From NCBI RefSeq assembly GCF_028769735.1, contig NC_088178.1, positions 21,216,357 to 21,280,356 on the forward strand: DNA of 64,000 nucleotides, written 5' to 3'. Both the position numbers and the translations under genes were made by a program. The stretch's first letter is position 1. Every line of letters starts with the position of its first letter. The notes under the pieces are model-generated. The model was given only the letters and a program-made list of their open reading frames with translations. It was not told the origin of the DNA and made no database searches. Shown here in pieces: positions 1 to 17,127 of this stretch. The stretch is from Zonotrichia leucophrys gambelii (lineage: Eukaryota > Chordata > Aves > Passeriformes > Passerellidae).

Positions 1-3000
1 AAGAAAGAAGAGATTGCCAGCTTCAAATCTAGCTGCATTTGCTCCAATGGTGAAAATAAGAAATAATCAAATGGGAGAGACTGACACCCCAATAGTCTTA
101 TACTAAGGAACGACTATCCGGACTTGTAAAACAAACCTTGTAATTATTTCACATTTTACTAAATGCTTTAATCTGTCACTAATGCAAAAACCCAACAAGC
201 ATTTCATAGTTCTGACCAGGCTCCTGGGTTTTTTCTCCTCCCTATAGGACAAGCTTTTTGCAAAAACTGAATGCAAGACCCCTGAGGAGCATACGGGAAC
301 AGAACCACCAAATGTCTGGTTGCCATCTGTTCTACCCATTTACTCTCCCAATATGTAAATAAACGTCAGTGAGCGCAGGGACCAGTGAAACACACAGTTG
401 CTCTGTAAAGCCCACATTTCTGCCTCTCCTCCTGATGAGCAGAGCAGTGGCCTCAGAAGCACGCTGAGAATACACCATGAAAGGCTCTTTTGGGACTTGA
501 CAGCTTCCCCTTTGAAACACCACCCCCCTCATAAATAAAGCCCTCACTGTCTAATGGATGCACTTTTTTTTCCAGTGTACAACTCCTGAACGAATAAACT
601 AATGGCTGAATGAAAAAATAAACTATCCTAGAACCTTAGCAGAAGTGTGTGTTTTTCTTTACGTTTTCGAGGTGGGTGTATAAGAAAGAAAATAAATGGT
701 AGAACTTGTGGGTTTTTTACATATATACACACCAAATAAATGCAGTGCACCGTTCCCAATGAGCCACTGATACAAAGAAGAGAAGTACATACTTAGTACA
801 TGCACTCACGCGCTAACAAGGGGTATGTGAACATACTTGACTTCATGAATTATGCAAACGCCTAATGCACGCACATCTCTTAATGAAATACATGTAACAA
901 TGATTACATCAACCCCAAACTATTATACAGACGATAAGAATCAACACAAACTGATTAAAAAAACCCCAGCAAGCACACACCTCAAGCAGAACAACTGCAA
1001 AGGGAAAAAATGCACTCACAAACGCACTCTCCACGTGCATTACAACCACAGGCAGGGCAAGGCAAAGGTCTTAAATCAAGAAGGGCCATCTAATGGCTGG
1101 AGCAGGAGACAAATACTTGGAATACCTGGTATCTTCCTGCTCTGCCAAACTTGACACACTTTGTGTGCCATTTTGTTTCTACTACTTTTATGACAGAGAA
1201 CAGGTTTCATCATAGACCAGGGCTCTGCCACAGCAGCTGCTATACAGAGCAGGTGAAAAGGCCACCAAGCATAGGAGAGCAGCAAATGATTTTGGGTGGA
1301 GGAACACAGGAAAACACTGCATTGCTACTCTCAGGGACAGCAGCCCTGCCCTCCTGGTAGCACAGCTCATGTTTTTGTGAGCATCACAAGAGCCACAGCA
1401 AACACAAGGAGAATAAAATGCTCCTTGGAAATGTTAACTTGGGCCTTAGCAATCCCTTTTAACCTCAGATTTGCAATTTATTCACTCAAATGAAAAACTG
1501 AGACTAAGCTACTGACCAGTGGAGAAAATTGGGATTCTGCAGATATCATTCCACCTATGATCCAAGTTTCAAGAAGATCCTTCTGCATCCCTACTGACTT
1601 AATGAATTATTGTAGCTCTGGCCTTGGAGTCCAACCATCCCTGAATACAGAGTATTCAGTTAAGTCAAGTATGAAAACATGGCACTAAGGTCCCCACTTC
1701 TCCATTCTACCTTTCTAATACTGGCTAACAGCACGTCACCATCAAATGTTATAAACTGTGAAATGGTCATATATGAAATAAGTTCAATACTTGATCCAGA
1801 TAAATAAAACAGGGTAACATAAAACATGTAGAGATTTATACAAAACAGAGAAAACAGTAAAGAAAAAACACTGAAAACCAGTATGTCAACAACTATATTA
1901 AACCCAGCACAATATGGAAAACATACACAAAAACAAGGCCAAAAAGCAGATTGTTTTAAGAACTCGGATCAAGACAGCCGATTTAAAAATAGAAAACATG
2001 TTTTCAATGGAACTAATTCATACCACAGATCAAAAGATGGATGCAATTATATGGTGTAATATACCAGCATAAATAAAAAGCCTTGGACTTTCTCACACCC
2101 TGCATACAAAGGCAATGCTAAAAACCCTTTTATATTCAGCAATTATTGCTGGAGCCCTTATGATCAAACAGGAGATGTCAAGGTTACCACAGATAGCTGG
2201 CAGCAAATTATGAATTTTTAGTGGTATTTACTATGCTTTTCTATCAAGTATAGACAAGGGCAGGACCTCACAGCCTAAACTGCTGATGGCCTCAAAAACA
2301 GCAGACTAGAAAATGAGAAAACATGTGTTGCAAGGAAACTGTAATATGAACAAAATCAGCCTCAAGAGAAAGAGGAAAACAAATGTCAGATTGCATTATA
2401 AACAGAAAAGAAGCAAAACATCTACAAGCAGTAGAACCAGCTTCTTAACAGAACTGAAAACAGACAAAACACTGAAGCTAAATGTTAAAAGTTTCTAATT
2501 GCAAAGTATTACAGCTGAGACTTTGACAGGAAAAGAAAGAAAATCAAGAGATTAGATATACTCAACCTAAGTTAATACATGCACAAACAGAGAACTTTGC
2601 ATCACTTCCTGCGGTGTCACCAAACAACAGGGGAGAGAGAGAGGAACAAGTTATAATTACTGCTGGAATTAGGACTGAGTTTTATACACAATAGCCTGGA
2701 ACTTCACCCACATGTTGCATTAACAGTGGGGTTTGTGTGTAATGCTTTTTATTATTCTAAAGAGTGGAAAGGGAAAAAACAGTTTGGCTGTGGGCAAGCA
2801 TTTTGATTGCTTGTTAGCATTCTCCAGGCAAAGTCAAAGATACCTCCCAGCAATTGCATTACTCACCACTCTTCAGATCAGAAACTTACATCCAAGGCTT
2901 TAAATAATCCCTTTTTATCTCAGTCTCCATTAAGAGACCTCCAATTTCCACACCTGTGACCTCTTTGAAGCTCTATGGCTGTTGCTGCAACTGGAGCAGG

Positions 3001-3365
3001 GAACCTCATTTATTTTTTGATGTCTGTAAGATCTTGTTAGCTACCAACTGAACTGGCCGCCTTTGGCTGGGAATTCCCACTCTCCTTTTGTAATGTCCTT
3101 GATGGAGAGATTCAGAGGGAAATCATGATTTAGTACTTTGCTAGCAGACACAAAGCATTTACCTACTCTGCTGTCACCCTGCAGCAGGAAGTTTGCTGTA
3201 GACCAGCACCTTCTAAACTATTCTGAGGATAGAGGACAGTGGAGGCACAGAATGTCTCTTAATCTGAAATCCAGAAGCAACCTTTCTTCATTAAAGGATG
3301 GAAGAATTAATTTTTAAGATCTGTGTAATGTGAAAGGAGCTTCTTAGAGACTTATTTTTCCCTTA

Positions 3366-3403
<38 letters not shown>

Positions 3404-6400
3404 AAACAGAAAAGTCTGATGTGAGAGCCAAGGGAGTCTCTTCTAATTTCCTGGATGGCCCTGAATTCATCAGGTGAGGATATCTTAAGGCAATGTGAAT
3501 GCCTTCACATACGTAACCTGTCAGCATCACTGTTTATCTTCCCAAAGAAAGCTGCAAGAAAGATGCCAGAAGCTGGGGAGGAGACTTAACCCCAGTCCCA
3601 TCATATGGCTCATCCTATGTTTTGTATCAGATGGGACCATACAATGAAAACACCATTTTAGGTTATCTTTTCATCTCACGAGCTACCATCCAAAATCAAT
3701 ATTTTTTAATTTACATACATATAAGCTAGGAACAGGAAAGATATTCAAGCCTAGAAGGCATCCTGTCTCCTCCCAGAAGGAAGTCATGTTACCTATGCTC
3801 AAACTGACATGTGAGGTGGAAAAGTGTAATTTACAGTTCTCAGCAACCAAACCCAGAACTATAGAGATGAACAGAAGTTCATACACTTATTAAGGAAACT
3901 TTCAAAGCAGGACATTGATATTATGACACTTAATGAACTGTAAAACTTCTGGTCTGGAACATAAGCTTTGCAATCCACCTTTTTCTCTGGTGTCAACTAA
4001 ATCAATCTTGTCCTGCTTATACAGTACTCCAAAAGTAATTTTCTCAGCTTATTCCTCTACCCCCATCACCCTTCTTCACTGGTTCTGTTTTCTATCACAT
4101 GAACCACAAGCTGTTTACTGTCCTTTTAAAAGCCTATCCCGACCACTTGTCACGCACTTGACAAAACTACTTCTATGGCACTTCAACACAGGATGACAGC
4201 CCTGGTATCTATTTGTATCTTCTAAAGGGTGTGGCTTCAGCCTCTGCTGCCTTTATTTTTTTTTTTAGTAAAAGAAATCTGCTACCCTTACACTTGCAGG
4301 ACACTGACAATTGTCATCCTATCAGTATCCTGGGGCAATGGACTGACACAGTTGATCCTATAATGGTAGGCTCTCTCATCTGTCTGAGATCAGGGTCATC
4401 TCCTGGGTTTGTGTCCCAATCCTGAGTATGTGGTTTTCCCGTCTGAAGGCATCCAGAAGCGTGCACTGTGCCTGCAAAAGCTCAGGGGAGCACACCAGAA
4501 CCCAGACCCTGCATTTGCCAGTTCATGGAGGGTAAGCCTGGCAAGGTAAATTCTCTCCTGGCTCAATGCAGTGCATGGACAGACCCCTTCTCCACAGGCA
4601 CAGCTCCAGAAACAAATGGCACTCTCCTCATCACTCCTTTCCTGGAAGGCAGGTTTCCAGGACTACCTGGATGGCAGCACTGCCAGACCTGCTGTGCAGC
4701 TGATCTGGGACCCTGCCTCCCGTGAACAGAAAGGAGAACGCAGCAGTCGGGCTCCAACCTCAGCAGCAGCAGCGCAGCAGGAATTGCTGCCAAAGCCCAG
4801 AGCTCAAGCCCAGGCTTAACACTTAATGGAAGCAGAGCCTTAGGCAGTCAGGTGCTGCAGTCATACACACAATAATAATAAAAAGTAGTCCTAATGGAGC
4901 TCAACCGGCTCAATTTATTGAAGGGAAAGAAGGCCTTTGCCCACAGCCAGCAAGGAGCCCAACTGCAGATCTCTCAGCAGCACAACAAAAAGCAGGAATG
5001 ACTGGATTCAAGGGCTAGGAACCACTGATCAGCATAGGAATAAAATGCAAAGTGGTTTAAGAGGGAGAATAAGTATAACCTGGCATAAAATAGCTAAGTG
5101 TGTAATAGACAATTCATACATTCTAGTAGATGAAGAAAGTCTTGCTATATTTCAGAAACGCTTTCACTAATTCGTCCCTAAGTTTTGGAGTTAACAGACC
5201 CAACCAGTGGCTGCAAACTCCCATAAAGACTAGAGGATCATAATGGTTCCTTGCAGTCTCAAACTAGACACTAAATAAAAACCAAAACATACAAGCATGT
5301 GTCCTCAGGAATCATTCTGCCATCCTGCAGCTAGTATCAGCACGATCTTAAATTAAAAAAAAAAACCCTTTCCAAGGTCAAAACAAGTCATTACACAACA
5401 CCCAGTTTCAACACTGCTTCAAAAGAAAACCCGAATTCTGATGTACTCTGCAAAGCAGAGGCTCTGTGAGACAGCTCAGTGAAACTGCTACTGTGCACCA
5501 GCCTGCACAGGAGGGGAAACCACCAGCCTGAAACCCCATCAGCCTTGTTCAAATGTTGGGGCTCTTCTCTAAACACTTTTCATGCTATGGTAAATAAAAG
5601 CACTATTATAAACTGTAGATCCTTAAACTAATCTTCCGCACAGGATCATTTTCTCCTCTAGCACCTTTCCAATTTTTCTAATGGTGTTTGGTCTGCAGCA
5701 ACTGCTGTTGTAAGAAAAATGTTACAAAAACTTCAAGACCTCCACTGCTTTTTCCAGCGCTATTAGTGTACATCCAGAATTTTCATCATCTTCCCAAAGA
5801 AGCTGATTGAATTTATACTATAGAAGAATATCTAAATTTGCTTCATGAAAAATCTAAATGCAGATTTGCTTTTCCATTTTCAGCACAGAACCAAGGAAAA
5901 ATGAGATAACCTGTTTGGGTTTCCCAGTTAACACAGCATGACAAAAATGCAAAATTAAATTCCAGGCATCCTAAAGTCCACTGATCTTTACCATGGCTTT
6001 CACCAAATTAAACAGTGACAGAAAACCAATGCTGAGAAGAGTGACAGTCTCTGGGATAGCCTGTGCTGATCACAACACCACATTCCTATTATCAGCGTCA
6101 CACAACTGTTCCAAGCTGCAAAACCAGACACAGGGGAAAACCCTCCCCAGCACAATTAAGTCCACGGGCTGACGTTTGGCATCTCCTTCCTCCCACATTC
6201 CCCAAAAACTGGAACTAGGTGCTTAGGCTCCAACACACAGATCAGCTGTGTCTGATCTGAACAATTCCATTTTCTCTTTCAGGGGAAGAATATCACCTGC
6301 AATTATACCTTCTTTGGACATTTCTCTGGAAGAACATTCCTTCCTTGCTGCCTGCAGCCTTTTTTGCTTTGTTTCTAGCCTGTGGGATTTCTACTTGTGT

Positions 6401-9400
6401 ATCTTCCCCATGTCTGGATCTTAACAGATCTTCCTTCATAGAATGTTTGGGCTTTTCATGGCAATTGTGGGCATTACAGCTGTCACAGTGTCATCCTTAA
6501 AGCACAGTAAGTTATTTACACAGGGCAGCTGTATATATTTTAAATAGGGAAAATGAACGAGGATTTACCAAAATGAACACTGCTATTTACTCTCCCAAAA
6601 TGAAAACTAGTAGTGGCTGACAAAACCAGGAAAATATTTTTACCAGGATGCTTTTAAATAAATTACTTCAGCTATATGCCTGTGCAAAGAGCTTGCTATG
6701 TCTGCAAGTAGAATAGGCTGAATTTGTGTAATTCATCAGAAACCACAGAGGCCTAAATGAAAACACACACTGTAATACAGGAAAAGCAATGACCATTAAC
6801 TTCTACATGGGAACAAGAGGTATTGGTTAACATAATGAGCACAGGCCTGGAGTTCCCAGGAGCATGAAAAGGAAAAGGACATGCAGGGGGAGATGCAACA
6901 ATTGAAGCTGACAGGCATCTCAGGTCTGCCAATGACTCTTCTTGCAAAACACCTAAGGTTTTGCAGTCTCTATAATGGAAGGCATCCTCTTTAGAGGACA
7001 ATGGGCAGAATAGCAAATGCCCTAATAATCATTCTTGATCCAACTTTCACAGTTAATTACCTTATTCAAACTTCTGGTGTTTAAGCCATTATCCGTAGTA
7101 AACCTGGGCAGCAAAATAATTTAATTAGCTAGAGTCTTCTAAAGCTGAGTAACATTAGAAAAAATAAAATAAAACAACAAACAAACAAAACCCCCCAACA
7201 ACTGCAGAATTCTCTCTTACCCTGCCAGAAAAAATAATGATCAGCTGAACACATTCTTCAAGTGCAGAGTCAGCCAGTGGTGTATTGTTCCTCCCAGCCA
7301 CCCAGCCTGAGCACCTGCCCATGTAGCTGCTTTTTACAAAGACCATCAGCTCTGCTTTGGGAATGGGATTTGGGCATGAAAACGGTAATAAATGTTTACA
7401 AAACCAAAAAATAATGTTGGCCAGTGCCTTCAGTCGTGGCAGCTTTCAGCAAGAGGCAGAGAGAGAGAAAAAAGATCCTAGATACCCTGTGAACTGCCAT
7501 CTGATACATCTGCTTTCCTTACTAACAACATTGTTAAAGGCAGAAACAGAAAAACCACCAAGACAGCGTTTTTATTTGCCTTTTAAACACTTCAGTAAAA
7601 AATGTTTGCTGTCAGCTGAGCTGGAAGAAAATTATTAAATTATTTTTACTACTTCAAAACAGATTAATAGAATATTTAGTTCAGCCTTGCTATTATACAG
7701 ACCTTGTCTCTTACAAATGAATTTAATTTGGGTTTCTTATTTCCACTGACAGTACAAAAAAATAACTCTATATTATGGGGACCTAAGTTTTTCTTTCCAT
7801 GCTCACCAAAACTCTGCTCAGTCGTACCAAAAGGATTCAGATTCCATCTTGCAGCAAGCTTCCTTACATCATGTGTTTGGAAAGGAGATTTTTCAGCAGA
7901 GGAAGCGGAGCGCTTCGCCGTGCTGGCCAAGACTCCACGGATCAGTGACCCTCAGCAGCGCACGGACCACCACCGTGACATCACACTTTCCACAACACGG
8001 AGCCCAAGGATGCACATACCAAGAGAATCTGGAGTTTCAAGCCTTGTTTATTTGCTCAAAGAAAGTTGGTTTTCCTTCTTCTTTTTGGTAGCTTTTTAGG
8101 GTTTGTTTTGCTTTGCTTTTAAAGAGCTATATTACTTTGTAATCTTACTTTTTGAAACTGAGAAAACCAGGTGGACCACCTGAGATGAAACATTTCTCTC
8201 ACAAGCACTCAGCAGCGATAGCAGCAGAAGACAAGCTGATTAATTCACACCATATTATTCAGGGCTTCCATTAACACAGCTAAGGGCTCATCAAGGGAGG
8301 AAAATATGAAATTGTTCCATTGCTGTTACTCTGCTGGAACGCCACATTTTAATCACTGTCTGGAGTATAGCTGGGTCACACAAGGGAGAGAAATGCTTAA
8401 TAGAAGATGAAAATAATACAGACTCAGTGAAGACAAATGTTTGATCCAGGCACACCCAATCCACCCAAAACACAGATTCATGAGTTAACCAGGTTTTTCA
8501 ACCTGCTGCCTGGAGAGCCCCAGCCTGGGAGGGGTGCCAGACAGCAGCTGTGTGGGTCTGGTAAAATTTGGCACAGGAAACAAAATGGTCAAATATTAGA
8601 AATGCCTAAATTTCAGAGGAGCTCTGAAACTACAGTGACACCCCTTGCCATTTATTTTTATCAACAATAATCTACAATCCACAAAAAGGGCTTTAGCAGC
8701 CTGATGAATGGTACAAGCAGAAGGTCACAGAAACACAGTCCTCAAAGGGGTTTCCTGAGTCAAGAGTTTTGCCTCCTGTCATTTCAGCTATTGATTTATT
8801 TAGCTTATTTAAAAAGCAAACAAAAATACAAAAAAACACATTCTCATTCTAGGAGGAAATTGGGGGATTCTTATCTTGTTTACACCTGGAAAACTGTCTC
8901 ACAATCATATTCTGCTCTGATTAAAACTTTTCTGTAATTTTCAGCCTATGTTTTCTCACAGCTAATTTAAACCCATTTATACTCCACTCTGAATATCTTA
9001 TCTCCTTTTCTAGTGTTTGTCCCACATTTGATACATTTGAGTTCCACACCTGCTCAGTATTCCTGGCAAACAACCCTTCTCACTGCCTTAAGCAATACAA
9101 TTAATTTCTCATCTCTACCATAAAGAATACTTTACCTGATACATTCTAGTTTTGCATCAACCTTTTCTTCCTCCATCAGAGTGGCTGCTTATCATCACAC
9201 TATTTCAACTAGTACATTCTGAGACACTGCAATTTACTCTTGGGCTTCTAGCTCCTACCACAAATTTCTTGTTACTATTGCCCAAAATCACAAGTTCTGT
9301 GTTACCAGCCAAACTCTAAGTGCTATATGTGCTATAACAAGAAGGTCATGGCACACATTTTGCATACTGGTCCTGTGAATCAGCCAAAGGAGGTCTACTG

Positions 9401-12400
9401 AACTGCAAGAGCAGGCTTTTAAGAATGACAGCAGCAGTCAAATAAATGAAGACCTGTTTCTGGACTGCAAAAAACCATACTGGATGTATCAAAAGACTTT
9501 GCAATGTGACTTGAAAAAATCATGCCCACTAATACCAGCTACAGAGGAAAAGCCTCCCTGAGTGCGCCAGGGGATTTAATTGCATAAAATTACAAGGAAC
9601 ATCAAAATAAGTTCACATTTAAAAAGGCTGTTCCCCATAATAACAACAACAACAAAAAAGTTACCACTGAAAGACAAGCTGCCTACAAAACCAAACTGCA
9701 TCATCTGGTACCACAGCCTGCAGCAGGCAGCACTCAATCTTTTCTCTTGCTAGGAAGTGTTATCACATATCATCACTGAAATGGTCAAGACTTTTATAAT
9801 TTCCCTATTACCCAGATTCAACTCACCTGAATGCTCCAGCCAGTGCTGCTTACCAATGAAAACCAGAAACAAGGACTAGTAATAGTTATTGAGGAGAAAG
9901 CAAGTATATATGATTTTAAATGAAAGCTGAATCTCTTCACCTAATTATGCCTCAGTTCTCAGTTGGAGAATTGTGAGGCCAAACTGATTAATGGTGTTTG
10001 CTATTCAGACCCCAGAACTGAATGTTTAATAAAAATAAACAAAACAACCCACTAAAAGTACTGGTAAAGAACAGGCCAGACTGACACCCAGGCCTAGGAA
10101 TACAGAAAGTGAAACTTACAGGACCAAGTTTTCTGGTGTTCACTACTTTTCATGCAGGTACCTTAAGGACTCAAGTTTAGCATAATATTTTTATTGTATG
10201 AAGGATCCAAGAAAAGGATACATTCAGATTTGTAATGAACATGAAAATCCTTATGAAGCTGCTACCTTGTCAATCAGGTGTAGGCTGAGACAACCAAAAA
10301 TAACAGGAAGACTTCCAATAGAGCAAAGAACTTGCATCTAGTACATCAACTTTTGAAGTAAAATTGTCAAAAACATTATTATGTGTGCCGAGTGGGCAAA
10401 CAGCAAACCAAGACTTTAATGAGTTTCCTTTGCTCTCATGAACTTCTGAACAACTTGCAAAAAGTAAGACTGGCAGTCAGATGGTTGTTACTGTGAATGA
10501 AAAGTCAGTCTTCCTTGCCACCAAAAACACCAGCACCATAAAGAGAGAAAACAATGGAAACTACACCTCCTTAGCCCTTACAGGTTTTGCATGTACATGC
10601 TCTCCTGCTACTTCTGAATGCAATTCTGTAAGTCTAATCTTGACATCTAATCTTTAAAGTATCAAGCCTCATTACCCAAGGAGCAACACAACAAAAAGGC
10701 CCAAAACTGCAGGCACAGCAAGCAGCAGTGAGACTCCTCCAGTCAAAGCTAGACAAGGCAGCAAGTCATGAAATGTTATGCTTTAGAGTGTTTTATGCAC
10801 ATCTCAGAATTTGTGATCAGCAGTCCTGCTACCCTTAGCCATATTTCTTACTGTGCATTTATAATCTTGGCTCTACTCCCTGTCACTTGCACTGCACACA
10901 AGCAAGTTGTCTATGCTGCACCATGTTACCTCGCTTTCACTGAGCATACTTGCTCTTCTGTCTGTGGGCAATTAACTCAATTTGTGACAACTAAGTTTCA
11001 GCAACCAGTTTAAACTTCTCATCAGACTTTTGGCATGGGCTGCAAAAAGCCTGCCAGCAAACTATGGCCACAAGAAGCAGTTGTTTTCACCAGGGAAACT
11101 CATTCTTCAACGAGATCACTCTCCCGCTGCACCGCAAACACAGCCGACATACAGCAGCTTTTCAGCTGCCTCTACTGAGGAGTTCTCTCACCTCTATCGC
11201 ACAGGAGAGGGCATACCCTGTAAGAGGTGCACCAGTGGTATGCATTTACTACAGGAATGACTCCAAAGTACACAGTGCAGCAATCTGCTCAAGAACTTAG
11301 TATAGGCTTCTTTCAAATAAGAGACCACTTTGTCCTCTGTGCCCAGGCAAGCAGACATGGAATAAAAAGGGCAGAAGCAGCTGCTGCCACTCATACATAG
11401 CATCTGACTTAGGAAAGCTTGTGTGGTTTTCAGGACTACCTCACATCTTCTCTAAGCCTTTTTTCTGGAAAATAAACAGAAGATCAACACTGCCGCCTGT
11501 GAAGACACACTATTTTCTAAGTCACATACACTCTACTTGTTGCTTCCCAGGGCCCCTAAGCAGACCTGGCTGGATTACCAAAAGACAGACACCCCAACAT
11601 TGATCAGACAATAAAACTGTAAGATCAGGATTCCAATTTGCAGTGCAGACACTTCCTTATTGCACACATGTATTTAAAAAATACTGCCAAACTGAGTTAT
11701 GACAAAAGTTATTCTCCACATGATAGAAACACTCAGTTCAGTTAAATTGATTTAGTTAATTTTGATTTTCTTTGTTATATATTCTCTTCACCCTCTAAAT
11801 ACTAGTCTGTGCATTAATCCCTTGCCAGATCTGTCTCCTTGTGCCATCTACACATCCCTATTTGCCTTGAAGTTTCACCTTGCCTCAAATGAATTCTCTT
11901 GGGAGTATAGAGCCTGTAACACTGCACTTTATTAGCTTCAAAAAGAGCTTCAAAAAGAAACCTCAGGACTTAAGCACTCATTGATGTTCTGTTGCAACAT
12001 TTATTTAAACAGGCAATTTGGCTAAGATGGCCTAAACAGACAGGGAACAAATCCTATGATTAAGTGTATGACAACAACAAAAACAAAATTCCGTCCCAGA
12101 TCACAGCAAGAGCTCCGAGCAGCGTTTCTGCCTTACATGGGAGTGTTTTAATTATGCAGCTGGAAATTAAAATTCTATAAACTGCTGGTTTTATTCGAAC
12201 AGCAGCCCTTTATCACATCTGGGCACTGTTTACTGAAGAGCTTACTGTAAGACCAAGGGAACAAAAGCAGAGGAAAAGCAGAAAACTGAAGCCCAGCACG
12301 AGTCACTGACCCAAGAGTGCAGGCACGCCTGTGTCATGACCAGCAGTGAACACAAACTCTCTGGAGCATCACTGCACTGCCTTAGGCAGCAAAGAACATT

Positions 12401-12753
12401 TGTGCACAGCTACTCCCCCAAGCACTAGGTAGACAGACAAGAACTATCACACTCTGTATCAAAAATCATAGAAACAAATACAACCTTTTAATTCCTTGCC
12501 AGAAAGCTAACAGTGACCAAGAAGCAGCCAGAGCCCAGCCTGAACAGGCTCCAGCCTTCCCAGCTCTCAATTCCAGTCATTCAGAGTCTTTGTGTGCGTT
12601 CCCTTGTGAGGTGACCTTTACAAAATTCAGCTCTTTTGAAGACCAGGAAATTCAGTTATGCACAGTATCACTACATAGGACACCCCTTACAATATAACGA
12701 AAAAAATTACAAACAAATAACTTCCATTTAAGTTCAATAAAAGACAGTAATAC
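1..12753 (-). other. EIF2B3: EIF2B3 intron 2 (partial), no exon seen
   Basis: AT-rich, non-coding-looking sequence downstream (on the minus strand) of EIF2B3 exon 2. I searched by eye for the next EIF2B3 exon, which should encode the segment after the ADSLR motif, and did not find it, so the exon probably lies off the left edge. No open reading frame here resembles a known protein, and no RNA gene or long repeat was recognised apart from a poly(A) run near 3.4 kb. EIF2B3 is a long gene with large introns in other vertebrates, which fits a 12.7-kb intronic stretch. Confidence 0.6.
3367..3401. repeat. poly(A) run of 35 A
   Basis: Thirty-five uninterrupted A residues inside the EIF2B3 intron. 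No recognisable retrocopy or polyadenylation signal precedes it, so it is best read as a mononucleotide microsatellite. Confidence 0.9.
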
Positions 12754-17081
<4,328 letters not shown>

Positions 17082-17127
17082 GAATCCAGTGTCCCTGAGG
17101 CTCCCACGGCGTGGGCACACGGGGGTC

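Noticed and set aside
3300..3401. Poly(A) run as the tail of a processed retrocopy
   Set aside because: No upstream coding remnant, no AATAAA and no target-site duplication was seen.
12090..12130. Possible EIF2B3 exon 3 on the minus strand
   Set aside because: A short stretch reads SSCCDLGRN in one frame, faintly like the expected SCDL motif, but flanking residues do not match and there is no splice-consistent open frame.
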